Positions 25,518 through 34,700 are shown, counted from the first letter of the stretch. The stretch: DNA of 49,840 nucleotides from an uncultured Acidimicrobiales bacterium (GCA_937997485.1 CALKTH010000043.1:1-49840), one strand, 5' to 3'. Translations and numbers: made by a program. Notes: a model not told the origin generated them from the sequence alone.

Positions 25518-27956
25518 TTACGGAAGCAGATCGAGATCGATGAGGGTGCCGGTCACCCAGAGGTCGATGCTTTGCTCGAGCGGCACTGGCGGGCTCAACA
25601 CGTAGCCCTGAGCGAACTCACACTTCATGTCTCGCAGCGCCGCGTATTGCTCGTGGGTCTCGACGCCCTCAGCAACGACGGTGAGCCCGAGTGAGCGAGC
25701 GAGCGCGAGGGAGGCATCGACGATGGCCGTATCTTCCCGGCTCTCGTTCAGACCGTTCACGAAGGAGCGATCGATCTTGATGGTGTTGGCCATGGAGAAG
25801 CGGCGGAGGTAATCGAGCGTGGCGTAACCAATACCGAAGTCATCGATCGAGATCTTGCAGCCGAGGGCAGCGATCCGTCGCAGCGCCGAGATGGCGGTTT
25901 CCAGATCTTCCACTCGCATGGACTCGGTCACTTCGAACGCCAGTTGATCAGCGGAGACGCCGTGCCGATCCATGGCGCCGATGATCGTTGATACGAGCGA
26001 GTCTTCAGCCAACTGCTTGGCCGAGAGGTTCACGCTGATGACCGGCGCTGCTCGACCGGGGACCTGCGGCCACTCGCTGAGCTGGCGGCAGACCTCGTCG
26101 ATCACCCACGCACCGACGGGCACGATGAGCCCGGTCTCTTCTGCGATCTCGATGAAGGCCGCCGGTGGCAAGAGCCCGTGGCCGGGGCGATCCCAACGAA
26201 TCAGCGCCTCGGCCCCGATCATCTGACCCGTGTCGATCTGCACGATCGGTTGGTAGAAGACGACGAGCTCGTCAGCGGAGAGCGCAACATGGAGCGCCTG
26301 CTCCACCTCGTGACGGACCACAACCTTCTGCTGCAGCTCCTCCTCGAACAGCGCGTAGCCACCACGCCCACCTTCGACGGCTTTCGCCAATGCCGATTCG
26401 GCGCTGCTGATGATGGTGGCGGGAGCGTGTCCCGGGCGGTCGACCAGAACAACACCAACGGAGGCGGTCACCGAGATCTCGTGCGTTCCCAGCGCGATCG
26501 GCTCGGCCACGTTGTTCACGACACGATCGGCCATCGCCGCAGCATCGGCTTCACCGTTCATCGCCACGCACAACACAAGGAACTGATCCCCACCGATTCG
26601 ACCCACGGTGTCGCCGAGGCGAACGGACTTGCGCAAGCGACGAGAAACCTCGAGCAAGACCTCGTCGCCCACCTCTGGGCCTCGAGTGTCGTTGAGGTTC
26701 TTGAAGCGGTCCATGTCGACCAACAGCGCAGCGAGCCGAGTGTTGTCGCGGCCGAGGCGGGCCACGGCTTGCTCCAGGCGGTCGACGATCAGCGCCCGGT
26801 TGGGCAGCTGCGTGAGACTGTCGTGAAGAGCCTGATGGGCGAGCGTGGCCTCGGTCGTGCTCCGCTGCACGGCAACGGCGACCACGCGGGCGAGCTGGGC
26901 GAGCATCTGATGCTCGGAGGGATGGGGATCAGATCGATCGGGGTGAGTGACAACGAGACGGCCCTGGAGTCGGCCGTCCGGCCGTGTGATCGGCATCGAC
27001 CAGACGGCATGGATGTCGACATCGCGAAGAGCAAAGCCAATCTCGAGCGGCATGTCGTCTGCCCGCACACGGCGAAGAGTGGAGCTATCGCCACTCTCCG
27101 TGAGGTAGCCCAGAACGCCTTCGACGAGGTCGAGTCGATGCTCACCCGTCAGCGTCGGCTCGAGCGAACCCGTCCGATCGGCGAGGGCGATCCAGCAGTC
27201 GGCACCGCTGATGGCAGCCCGAATCCTGCCCGCGACCTCTTCCAGAACATCACCCAACTCATTGCCGCGAGCGAGGGCATCAAGCATGTCGAGGTGATCG
27301 ATCGAACCCTCTGAGCGAGGGGCGTCGAAGGCTCGGTACAGGGACAAGTAGTTCGAGACCCCTCGGGTCATCGACGGTATGGCGAGAAAGGTGGCCTGCA
27401 CCGGCACGTGATGCCCGGTGCGATGGAGAAGATCGAGATTCACTACGGCCTGCTCGCCACGAGAGACCACCTCGCCAACTGCTTCAAGTTGTGCAATCGG
27501 CGTGGTCTCTGGCAAGAGCACCGAAGGGCTCTCACCCAGCAATTCGTGGGGTTGACGGCCCACTGTGGCCGCCAGGTTCTCGCTCACATACAGCAGGTGA
27601 GAGCGACCAGTGCGCGGGTTGAGGGCGGAGATGGCCACGCCGTCCACCGGTCCTTCCGGGGCCAGCCCTGCGGTGCCGAGTGCCGTCTCCATCGATCCGA
27701 AGAAGGAGGCGAGCTGCCCGGATCCGGGGGCCAGCGGCGGGTCGAACGGCAGCTCCAGCTCCGCGCCAGTAACCCCCACCGTCGTGGCAGGAATTCGAGG
27801 GGCATCGGGAATGGTGGGACGGCGGCGATCGACCAACGGTGAACTTTTCTCCAGAACGAGTCCAGACAATCGAGAGCATGTTCTCCGAGCGCCCAACACC
27901 TTGCCGGCGCAACGCAGAGGCGCTCGCCGAGAACGTGGTGAACCGAACGGAGTCAC
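25518..27956 (-). CDS. PAS-GAF-GGDEF-EAL cyclic di-GMP protein with variant GGDQF motif
   Basis: Up to 812 residues and without membrane segments. A PAS-like domain (about 100-210, LLYVSENLAATVGRQPHELLG) is followed by a GAF-like domain (about 225-365). The GGDEF domain's signature is altered to GGDQF near residue 455, while the RLGD inhibitory-site motif remains. The EAL domain is intact: EALIRW, VNLSAKQL, EVTES, DDFGIGYATL, IKIDRSF, AEGVET. It is most likely a phosphodiesterase whose cyclase domain is degenerate and may sense GTP or c-di-GMP. The start is uncertain: GTG at 27956 has a poorly spaced ribosome site, and TTG at 27836 after GGAG is an alternative. It diverges from xseA. Confidence 0.9.
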   Translation of the reverse strand: MTPFGSPRSRRAPLRCAGKVLGARRTCSRLSGLVLEKSSPLVDRRRPTIPDAPRIPATTVGVTGAELELPFDPPLAPGSGQLASFFGSMETALGTAGLAPEGPVDGVAISALNPRTGRSHLLYVSENLAATVGRQPHELLGESPSVLLPETTPIAQLEAVGEVVSRGEQAVVNLDLLHRTGHHVPVQATFLAIPSMTRGVSNYLSLYRAFDAPRSEGSIDHLDMLDALARGNELGDVLEEVAGRIRAAISGADCWIALADRTGSLEPTLTGEHRLDLVEGVLGYLTESGDSSTLRRVRADDMPLEIGFALRDVDIHAVWSMPITRPDGRLQGRLVVTHPDRSDPHPSEHQMLAQLARVVAVAVQRSTTEATLAHQALHDSLTQLPNRALIVDRLEQAVARLGRDNTRLAALLVDMDRFKNLNDTRGPEVGDEVLLEVSRRLRKSVRLGDTVGRIGGDQFLVLCVAMNGEADAAAMADRVVNNVAEPIALGTHEISVTASVGVVLVDRPGHAPATIISSAESALAKAVEGGRGGYALFEEELQQKVVVRHEVEQALHVALSADELVVFYQPIVQIDTGQMIGAEALIRWDRPGHGLLPPAAFIEIAEETGLIVPVGAWVIDEVCRQLSEWPQVPGRAAPVISVNLSAKQLAEDSLVSTIIGAMDRHGVSADQLAFEVTESMRVEDLETAISALRRIAALGCKISIDDFGIGYATLDYLRRFSMANTIKIDRSFVNGLNESREDTAIVDASLALARSLGLTVVAEGVETHEQYAALRDMKCEFAQGYVLSPPVPLEQSIDLWVTGTLIDLDLLP

Positions 27957-28020
27957 CTCTCCATCTGGAACGTCTCGACGCTAGCCACCACGGACAGTGC
28001 CGGAGTGGATGGGTCGGCAT

Positions 28021-28026
28021 TACCGT
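28021..28026 (+). promoter_or_regulatory. -10 hexamer TACCGT of a leaderless xseA promoter
   Basis: TACCGT lies six bases before the GTG start of xseA, and no ribosome binding site is visible. Confidence 0.55.
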
Positions 28027-28032
28027 GAGCCC

Positions 28033-29235
28033 GTGGACGAGCAGCGCATCGAGGATCTGGAGCGAGCGGAGAAGCAAAGCCTCAGCGTGGGCGAGCTCTG
28101 CCACATTGTTGATCAGACGTTCTCGACGCTCTTCACCGACGAGTTGTGGATTCGCGGCGCCATCAGCGGACTCAAGCGCTCGGCAAACGGTCACGTCTAC
28201 TTCGATCTCGTCGATCCCGACGAGATCGGCGGTTCTCCCACTGCCGTGCTGCCGGTTGCGCTGTTCGCCAATGCGAAGTTCCGCGTGAACGCGATCTTGA
28301 AGAAGACGGGCTCCATTCGGATGGAGGACGGCATCGAGATCCGCATTCGGGGCAAAGTCACCTTCTACCCGCGCCAGAGCCGAGTGCAGCTGATCATGTC
28401 GCTCATCGACCCGAGCTTCACGCTCGGCCAGATGGAAGCCGCACGAGCCCAGCTCATCGCCCGACTTCGAAGCGAAGGACTACTCGACGCCAACCGCCAA
28501 CGACCGATGCCCGTGCTACCACTGACCGTCGGACTGATCACCAGCCGCGGCAGCGCTGCCGAGGCCGACTTCCTTCACGAGCTCGACGAGAGCGGCTTGC
28601 CGTTCGTGGTGCACCCGTTCGACGCTCGGGTGCAGGGGCTCGAGGCCGTGGCCAGCATCGTGCACGCCATCGAGAAGGCCCAGACTGCCCCCGTCGATGC
28701 GATCGTCCTCATCCGTGGCGGCGGAGCTCGCACCGACCTTGCGGCCTTCGATCACGAGGACGTGGCCCGTGCGATCGCTCGGTGCCAGCTCCCGGTGATC
28801 GTGGGTGTCGGCCACGAGATCGATCACTCGGTCGCCGACGATGTTGCCCATACGGCAACGAAGACTCCAACCGCGGCGGCCGGCGTACTCATCGACACGG
28901 TCCTTTCCTTCCAAGAACGGATCTCCAGCGCTCGGGTGCGGATCGGTCGAGCGGCTACTGCCGCCGTTGATCGTCAGGGTTTTCGACTGGAACTGCTCGA
29001 AGACCGCATCGGCCGCTCGGTAATGACTCGGCTCGAACGGGCCGAGTCGCAACTCGAACGAGCCCACGTTCGCGCCCGCTCGCTCGACCCCGCACTGACG
29101 CTCGCCCGCGGGTGGTCCATCACTCGCGATACGAGCGGCAAGGTCGTCCGCTCGCCCGCAGAGCTCAACGACGGTGATGTTGTGCACACGACACTCGCCG
29201 AGGGGACCGTGAGCAGTACGGTGCAGGCACCATGA
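28033..29235 (+). CDS. xseA: Exodeoxyribonuclease VII large subunit
   Basis: A 400-residue protein with an N-terminal OB-fold (LWIRGAISGLKRSANGHVYF, then IEIRIRGKVTFYPRQSRVQL) and the catalytic core: VGLITSRGSAAEADF, VLIRGGGARTDLAAF, GVGHEIDHSVADDVA and KTPTAAAGVL. A C-terminal coiled coil follows. With XseB it degrades single-stranded DNA in either direction. The start is GTG at the TACCGT promoter. It overlaps xseB by four bases (ATGA), and xseB touches the prenyl synthase gene, so the three form an operon. Confidence 0.95.
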   Translation: MDEQRIEDLERAEKQSLSVGELCHIVDQTFSTLFTDELWIRGAISGLKRSANGHVYFDLVDPDEIGGSPTAVLPVALFANAKFRVNAILKKTGSIRMEDGIEIRIRGKVTFYPRQSRVQLIMSLIDPSFTLGQMEAARAQLIARLRSEGLLDANRQRPMPVLPLTVGLITSRGSAAEADFLHELDESGLPFVVHPFDARVQGLEAVASIVHAIEKAQTAPVDAIVLIRGGGARTDLAAFDHEDVARAIARCQLPVIVGVGHEIDHSVADDVAHTATKTPTAAAGVLIDTVLSFQERISSARVRIGRAATAAVDRQGFRLELLEDRIGRSVMTRLERAESQLERAHVRARSLDPALTLARGWSITRDTSGKVVRSPAELNDGDVVHTTLAEGTVSSTVQAP

Positions 29236-29480
29236 GCGCCGCCGAATCTGCATCCGAGGCCGAGGCCGAACTGCCCCCGTATGGCGAAGCGGTCATCGAG
29301 CTGGAGCGCATCCTGAACGAGCTCGAATCCAGCACGGTCGATGTGGACGTTCTCACCGATCGAGTGGCACGAGCGAACACGCTCATCAAGTACTGCCAGG
29401 ACCGATTGGATGCCGTACGAGCGGATGTCAACGAAGTCCTTGCCGACGGTGCCGCCGGCGGCAGATCCGCTGACGCCTGA
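29232..29480 (+). CDS. xseB: Exodeoxyribonuclease VII small subunit
   Basis: An 82-residue helical protein. The core EAVIELERILNELESSTVDV and DRVARANTLIKYCQDRLDAV matches the XseB family. Start and stop overlap both neighbours (ATGA with xseA, TGATG with the next gene), showing translational coupling. It binds the coiled coil of XseA. Confidence 0.93.
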   Translation: MSAAESASEAEAELPPYGEAVIELERILNELESSTVDVDVLTDRVARANTLIKYCQDRLDAVRADVNEVLADGAAGGRSADA

Positions 29481-30538
29481 TGGCTGAAACCCCGGCCGAG
29501 ATCCAAGACGTCGCCCGCCTCGTCGACGCCCGAATTCGCACGCTACTGGACGAGGAACGAACACGGTGGGCTGAGATTGACGAGCGCTTGACCGAGGCGA
29601 TCGACGAGCTGGACCGAATGGCGCAGGGAGGCAAACGCCTTCGTGCCGCCTTCTGCTACCACGCCTGGCTCGGAGCGGGCGGCGACCTGTCGGACAACGA
29701 AGCGATCGTGGACGCGGGCGCCGCGTTCGAGTTACTGCAGACCTTCGCCTTGATCCACGACGACATCATGGATGCCGCGAGCACGCGGCGGGGCGAGACG
29801 ACCATCCACGTCGCACAAGCCCGGCGAGTGGAAGCACTCGGATGGAAGGGCGAAGCTCGACGCCACGGTGAGGGCGTGGCCCTTCTCGTCGGCGATCTCA
29901 GTCACGTCTACGCAGATCAGCTGATCGGGATGCACTCGTTCGAGGCCCGGCGGTTGTGGGACCTCCTTCGCATCGAACTCAACCTCGGTCAATACCTCGA
30001 CATGCGAGCGGCCGCTTCGGGCGAACTCGATCGAGAAACAGCGCAGAGAGTCGCCACCTTCAAGTCAGCGCTCTACACGATCGTGCGTCCCATGCAGCTG
30101 GGCGCCGCACTCGCCCAGCCTGAGCCGGACATCGAACTTCAGCGCCAGTTGGAGGCCGTTGGCATCCCGGTCGGGCAAGCCTTTCAGCTTCGCGACGACC
30201 TCCTCGGCGTGCTGGGCGACGCGAGCCATGTCGGCAAGCCGGTTGGAAACGACCTCCGTGAGGGCAAGGCAACGGAGTTGGCCGCAATTGCGCTCCAACG
30301 CGCCAACGACAGCCAACGCGACGTTCTTGGTCACATTGGTCAGCCCGACTTGGGCGCCGAACAGGCCGATGCGATTCTCGATGTGTTCGAGGCCACCGGT
30401 GCGATCAGCGAGGTTGAGCAGCGAATCGACGATTTGGTCGCCCAGGCGACGGACTCGCTGGCGGCGTTGCCGTTCGACCCGGAACACCGACAGGTCCTGG
30501 CCAGCCTTGCGAACTACGCCGCATCGCGCACTCACTAG
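29480..30538 (+). CDS. Trans-isoprenyl diphosphate synthase (polyprenyl synthetase)
   Basis: A 352-residue all-helical prenyltransferase. The first Asp-rich motif is LIHDDIMDAASTRRG, after GGKRLRAAFCYHAW. The second is FQLRDDLLGVLGD, followed by VGKPVGNDLREGKAT. It condenses IPP with an allylic diphosphate to a C15-C20 or longer product. The chain-length determinants before the first Asp motif cannot be judged with confidence, so the product is open. Its link to xseA-xseB is a common arrangement in bacteria. It begins at the stop of xseB. Confidence 0.92.
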   Translation: MAETPAEIQDVARLVDARIRTLLDEERTRWAEIDERLTEAIDELDRMAQGGKRLRAAFCYHAWLGAGGDLSDNEAIVDAGAAFELLQTFALIHDDIMDAASTRRGETTIHVAQARRVEALGWKGEARRHGEGVALLVGDLSHVYADQLIGMHSFEARRLWDLLRIELNLGQYLDMRAAASGELDRETAQRVATFKSALYTIVRPMQLGAALAQPEPDIELQRQLEAVGIPVGQAFQLRDDLLGVLGDASHVGKPVGNDLREGKATELAAIALQRANDSQRDVLGHIGQPDLGAEQADAILDVFEATGAISEVEQRIDDLVAQATDSLAALPFDPEHRQVLASLANYAASRTH

Positions 30539-30607
30539 TCGCGCAATCCCTCGGAGGATTGCGACGCAACCTTCATCGACGGCGTCCAGCTGCCGATTCG
30601 GAGAAGC

Positions 30608-32365
30608 GTGAAGAGCAGTCGGGATCGATCCGACCCGCCAAAGAGCCGATCGGACCGCGTCCGGTCTGAGGGGACCACAGACGTCCTGCTTGCTTTGCGC
30701 GCTCTTCGCTCGGGTGGCTTCGAAGATGCCTCTCGGGCGCTCGAACTGGGACCGACCGTTGGCGGTTCGCTGACGGCCGTACTCGCAGCAATGCGCTGGG
30801 GTGCGGTCATGATCGGCATGGCGTGGGCTGCGGCCCGAGCGGCCAGCGGCGATCTTCCTGTCGTTGCCACGCTCACCGTCGCGATCTTCCTCGCCATGTA
30901 TCGCACGCTCCGCCCTCTCCGGCTGGGTGACAACAGCCAGGCCCAGATCGGCTTCTCCCTCATTGACGTGGCACTCCTCGCGGCTGCGACCGGCTTCAGC
31001 GACGGGCTCGCCAGCCCCTTCGTTGGCAGTGTGTTGGTTGCTGTGGCGGTGGTCAGCTTCGGCTGGGGGCTCCGCTACGGGCTGAGCGCCGCGCTCACCG
31101 CGCTCGTCAGCGCCACCGTTGTTGGCAGCCTCATCGACGGCGAACTCCTTCGGGCCGGCGCACTCGGTGTGCTCGCCATTCTTGGCGCTGCAGTGTTCCC
31201 CGGCGTCGCCCAATACCGCCTGCTCCACATGGAAGATCGCCGCCTCCGGATGAGAGACGATCTTGCTCGCCTGAGCGACACGAATCAGCTGCTCGGTGTC
31301 TTGAACGATCTGGCTCGCACGCTGCCCACCTCTCTCGACATCACCGACGTCATCAGCTCCACCCGAGAGCAGCTGATCGAAGCCTTCGACGCCGACCGAA
31401 TGCTGTTGTTGACCGTCGAAGACGGGCTCTGGTCGCCCCAAATCCAAGACGGATTCGAGATCGCCCCCATGATCGCTGCCTCCGAGCTTCCGCCAATGAT
31501 GCAGCGAGCGAGCATGGAAGCCAGCGTGATCAGCATCCCTGACCTCAGCGAGGAAACGCCTCGATCCGGCAGCGGCTTGTACGGCCGACTCACCGTGAAC
31601 GGCCAGGACGCAGGGCTTGTTGCGGTCGAGAAGAACGAGCCCAATGGCTACAGCAGCCACCACGTCGACTTGCTCAACGGGATGACCGACGTGTTGGCCC
31701 TGACGGTGGCCAACGCTCGGGCGTTCGGACGCCTGCGATCACTCGCCGCCGCCGAGGAGCGCACGCGTATTGCCCGGGATCTCCACGACCGTCTCGGCCA
31801 GTGGCTCACGTACATCGCGATGGAGCTCGAGCGGATCAACTCGCACCAGGAGGAACCCTCCCCCGAGCTCAAGCAACTCCACGGCGACACCCAAGGCGCC
31901 ATCTCTGAGCTCCGAGACACGCTGATCGAATTACGGGCGTCGGTGAGCCCCGAACGGCCGCTTCCGGTGCTGCTCCACGAGGTCGTCGACCGCTTTGCAA
32001 AGCGGAGCACAATCGAGGTCACACTCGTCGTTCCGGAGGACCGAACGGTCCATCTTGGAGCCGTCATGGAGAACGAGCTGCTACGAATCGCTCAGGAAGC
32101 GCTGACAAATGTCGAAAAGCACTCCATGGCATCTCACGCCCACGTCTCGTGGACCGTCGACAACGGCCGCGGCGTTCTGGTCATCCAGGACGATGGGCGC
32201 GGCTTCGATCCCGGCAAGGGAATCCGTGGCACCGCGTATGGCTTGGTGGGGATGCGAGAGAGGGCCGCTTCAGCTGGGGCGATCCTCGAAGTGACTAGTG
32301 AACCCGACCAGGGCACGGTCATCACTGTGCTGACGAGTCAAACCCCTCGAGAGGTCAACCAATGA
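30608..32365 (+). CDS. NarL-type sensor histidine kinase with membrane and GAF domains
   Basis: A 585-residue protein. Residues of about 60-200 hold some six transmembrane helices. A GAF-like domain follows (about 225-375). The HisKA_3 dimerisation helix is RIARDLHDRLGQ with phospho-acceptor His393. The ATPase domain has NELLRIAQEALTNVEKHS (N box), QDDGRGFDPGKG (G1) and TAYGLVGMRERA (G2). It should autophosphorylate in response to an envelope or cytoplasmic signal and pass phosphate to the response regulator whose start codon overlaps its stop (ATGA). The start is GTG with GGAGAAGC upstream. No other genes share the operon, so the targets are unknown. Confidence 0.93.
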   Translation: MKSSRDRSDPPKSRSDRVRSEGTTDVLLALRALRSGGFEDASRALELGPTVGGSLTAVLAAMRWGAVMIGMAWAAARAASGDLPVVATLTVAIFLAMYRTLRPLRLGDNSQAQIGFSLIDVALLAAATGFSDGLASPFVGSVLVAVAVVSFGWGLRYGLSAALTALVSATVVGSLIDGELLRAGALGVLAILGAAVFPGVAQYRLLHMEDRRLRMRDDLARLSDTNQLLGVLNDLARTLPTSLDITDVISSTREQLIEAFDADRMLLLTVEDGLWSPQIQDGFEIAPMIAASELPPMMQRASMEASVISIPDLSEETPRSGSGLYGRLTVNGQDAGLVAVEKNEPNGYSSHHVDLLNGMTDVLALTVANARAFGRLRSLAAAEERTRIARDLHDRLGQWLTYIAMELERINSHQEEPSPELKQLHGDTQGAISELRDTLIELRASVSPERPLPVLLHEVVDRFAKRSTIEVTLVVPEDRTVHLGAVMENELLRIAQEALTNVEKHSMASHAHVSWTVDNGRGVLVIQDDGRGFDPGKGIRGTAYGLVGMRERAASAGAILEVTSEPDQGTVITVLTSQTPREVNQ

Positions 32366-33012
32366 TCAAGATTCTTCTGGCCGACGATCACGCTCTGTTG
32401 CGTGACGGTCTCCGCCGTTCCTTCGAGTCGGCTGGCGACAACGTCGTCGGCGAAGCATCCACCGGGGAGGAAGCCGTTGCGCTGGCGAAGGCCACCCAGC
32501 CCGATGTGGTGCTGATGGATCTTTCCATGCCGGTCATGGACGGCATCGATGCCACTCGTCTGATCCGAGATCAGGTGCCTGGCACCCGAGTTGCCGTGCT
32601 CACCATGCATGACGACATCTCCAAGACCCGTGACGCAATCGCCGCTGGCGCCAGTGCGTACCTCAGCAAGGGCACGTCATTCCAGGACGTTCGTGACACG
32701 GTGCTTCGAGTGGCCGACGGCGACACCGTGCTTTCCCCCGCCCTCGCCGGCGCCATGCTCACCACGGCCGCCGAATCCAAGGCCAACGACGAGCTGCTCT
32801 CGGACCGTCAGGTCGAGATCCTCCAGGCCATCGCCGACGGCATGAGCACCAAGCAGGCCGGCCGCTATCTCGGCATCACGACCAAGACGGTGCACAACCA
32901 CCTGAATGCGATCTATCGCAAGCTCGATGCCCAGAGCCTGACCCACGCCGTCCTCGGCGCCGTGCGCCTCGGCATCATCGATCTCAACTCCGAGGTCCCC
33001 GAGGGCGTGTAG
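32362..33012 (+). CDS. LuxR/NarL-family response regulator
   Basis: A 216-residue protein. The receiver domain has the acidic pair DD at residues 8-9, phosphorylated Asp53 in LMDLSMPVMDG, the conserved Thr in VLTMHDD and the Lys in YLSKG. The C-terminal GerE/LuxR helix-turn-helix reads LSDRQVEILQAIADGMSTKQ with LGITTKTVHNHLNAIYRKL. It is translationally coupled to the histidine kinase and is followed by a strong terminator. Confidence 0.95.
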   Translation: MIKILLADDHALLRDGLRRSFESAGDNVVGEASTGEEAVALAKATQPDVVLMDLSMPVMDGIDATRLIRDQVPGTRVAVLTMHDDISKTRDAIAAGASAYLSKGTSFQDVRDTVLRVADGDTVLSPALAGAMLTTAAESKANDELLSDRQVEILQAIADGMSTKQAGRYLGITTKTVHNHLNAIYRKLDAQSLTHAVLGAVRLGIIDLNSEVPEGV

Positions 33013-33042
33013 CCCCTCCCCAGCACCCCCTGCTCTCCCATC

Positions 33043-33096
33043 TGCCACCTCAGAGTCCGGTCACCACCGGACACTGGGGTGGCAGTTCCCGTTTTT
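33043..33096 (+). terminator. Long hairpin terminator with T-run after the two-component operon
   Basis: TGCCACC, CAG and GTCCGGT pair with ACCGGAC, CTG and GGTGGCA around a CACC loop with two mismatches, and a GTTTTTC stretch follows. This is a complete intrinsic terminator. Confidence 0.85.
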
Positions 33097-33100
33097 CGCC

Positions 33101-33180
33101 TGGTGAGTATCTGGTGTCAGACACCCACCACCTACCAGATGCCTGGCGAGGAGTGACGGTGAGGGTCAGGCACCCACAGG
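33101..33180 (-). repeat. REP-like element, single copy, reverse orientation
   Basis: On the reverse strand it begins with GGGTGCCTGACCC and ends near GGTGTCTGACACC, which is palindromic about its central T. About 37 bases lie between the two motifs. The same pair of motifs, in the same order, occurs at about 40.8-41.0 kb. No gene overlaps it. Confidence 0.8.
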
Positions 33181-33257
33181 TACGCCACGAGCGCGGAGGG
33201 TGGGGGAAGGGGGTTGTGTGGTCACGCTGTGTGATGGAGCGGTGAAACTGCTCCTCG

Positions 33258-33491
33258 TTGAGTGATCTTTCGCCCATGGGCGACGGGCTCGGAAAGCGAT
33301 TGGCTAGCTCCCAGGGCGAGTCCGCAGCCGATGAGAGAGACCGAGCGTTGAACCGAAGCGCATTGCACGACCAAGACAAGACCAAGGAAAAGGCCCCGTC
33401 CAACGCGCCCCGCATCGGTCTCGCCCTCGTCGGCTCACTGCTGGGCACACTCCTCATCGCCGGGCCGTTCATCTATCAGGCACTGACCTGA
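33258..33491 (+). CDS. Small protein with one C-terminal transmembrane helix
   Basis: Up to 77 residues, or 71 from the internal ATG. A charged N-terminal part is followed by one hydrophobic helix (IGLALVGSLLGTLLIAGPFIY) and a five-residue end, giving a tail-anchored look. The nominal start is TTG with no clear ribosome site, so the start is doubtful. I do not recognise a family. A shadow reading frame on the other strand is long too, so the coding call is moderate. Confidence 0.45.
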   Translation: MSDLSPMGDGLGKRLASSQGESAADERDRALNRSALHDQDKTKEKAPSNAPRIGLALVGSLLGTLLIAGPFIYQALT

Positions 33492-33581
33492 GCCTGGCTC
33501 AGGCAAGCGGGGCTCAGCTGTTCACCCTTTGGGTACCACGCCTCGTAGAAGATCTGATCGGCGCGGTGCGGGTCTGTCAGC

Positions 33582-33854
33582 TCACTCAGCGCCGCCAACG
33601 CAGTCGAACTTCAGACTGAGCAGTGTGGAGACCACCTCGTCCTCGACCACGCCATCAGCGGTCGGGTCCTCTCCGAACTCCGCCTCCATGGCGTCGGCGT
33701 AGCACTCGGCCTGTTCCTGGGTCAGACCAATGCGCAGCTCGCCGTCGATAACGGCCTGGCGGTCGAAGCCGCCTCCACCGCAAGCGGCAGTGAGCGCGGC
33801 CAGCGCAGCAAGGGCGATGGTGGCGAAACGGAGTGGAGCGACAGACGTGAACAT
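33582..33854 (-). CDS. Small lipoprotein
   Basis: About 90 residues. The N-terminus is a lipoprotein signal: a positively charged start, ATIALAALAALTAAC with the lipobox Leu-Thr-Ala-Ala-Cys, then GGGG. The mature part is short and acidic (LTQEQAECYADAMEAEFGED) with one more pair of cysteines. It resembles small actinobacterial lipoproteins of unknown role. The ATG has GAGAGG at good spacing; the frame extends 28 codons upstream without support. Confidence 0.75.
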   Translation of the reverse strand: MFTSVAPLRFATIALAALAALTAACGGGGFDRQAVIDGELRIGLTQEQAECYADAMEAEFGEDPTADGVVEDEVVSTLLSLKFDCVGGAE

Positions 33855-34031
33855 GATGAGACCTCTCGACAGTTCGCCCGGTCGGGCGTGGAACCATCCT
33901 CGATCCTGGACGGGTCGGCCGTCCGTAATCTCGATCACGGATCAACCAAGTCGTTCACCGCCCGGTCTCGGGACGATGAGTCGCTCTGTCCTCGCCCGAG
34001 CGTGGCCAGCGGACAGCTGCCTCGCCAGGAG

Positions 34032-34700
34032 TCAGCTGGCGGCGGCGAGCAACGTGAAAGCCTCGTCGATGTCGGCAGTGACCACACCTGGCTCCTCAGC
34101 CACCGCGGCCAACCACGCCGGCCGGTTGCGAGCGGTGACGATCAGCGGCGAGGCCAGCGCACTCGACGCCATGAGCAGATGGACGAAGCTCGTGGCGTAG
34201 TCGGGAGGACGGATGTCGTTCGAGAGCTCGTACAGGGCAAAGGGATCTGGCGTGGTGCCGTCGTGATCGGGCGGGCTGAACCACGTACCCGAACCGGGCC
34301 CAACACCTCCACCAGACAGACCGGGCCCGTCGTCCAGCACGCATCCCTGCACCAAGTCAGGCCGAGCACCGGAAACCAGCAGACCCACGTACGCACCCAG
34401 CCCGCGCCCCACCATCGCGGCGGGCCCGATCTCGGCCAGGGCGACGTCGACGTCGCTCATGAGTGATTCAGCGGTGTAGCCACCACCGCGGGGCACGGTG
34501 CTCAAACCGTGTCCGGTGAAATCGAGGCCGAACACCGCCCCGGCCCATCGATCCCATGGGGCGAGTGGCGCCGAAGAGGCCTCACCCAACCCGTGAAGAA
34601 TCAGCAATGGGAGCGAGCCGGGCGCGGCATCTCCAGCGGCGAGCTCGTGGAGCGCCAATTCCACGCGGTTGTGGCGAAGCGTTCGTGTCGTGTGGCTCAT
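34032..34700 (-). CDS. Alpha/beta hydrolase-fold protein lacking the nucleophile serine
   Basis: A 222-residue protein with an alpha/beta hydrolase fold: LLILHGLGEAS oxyanion region, FGLDFTGHGLS strand and helix, then AMVGRGLGAYVG where the usual G-x-S-x-G elbow reads G-R-G-L-G. The catalytic serine is replaced by glycine at residue 100. I also see no convincing catalytic His near the C-terminus. It may be a non-enzymatic partner of, or a decaying copy next to, the intact hydrolase upstream, with which it shares an ATGA overlap. The start was set there; a longer frame reads into the neighbour. Confidence 0.8.
   Translation of the reverse strand: MSHTTRTLRHNRVELALHELAAGDAAPGSLPLLILHGLGEASSAPLAPWDRWAGAVFGLDFTGHGLSTVPRGGGYTAESLMSDVDVALAEIGPAAMVGRGLGAYVGLLVSGARPDLVQGCVLDDGPGLSGGGVGPGSGTWFSPPDHDGTTPDPFALYELSNDIRPPDYATSFVHLLMASSALASPLIVTARNRPAWLAAVAEEPGVVTADIDEAFTLLAAAS

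Noticed and set aside
33050..33472. A 140-residue reverse frame through the repeat and small-gene region
   Set aside because: It reads across the terminator and REP-like element, and shares its pattern with a similar spurious frame at 40765-40959.
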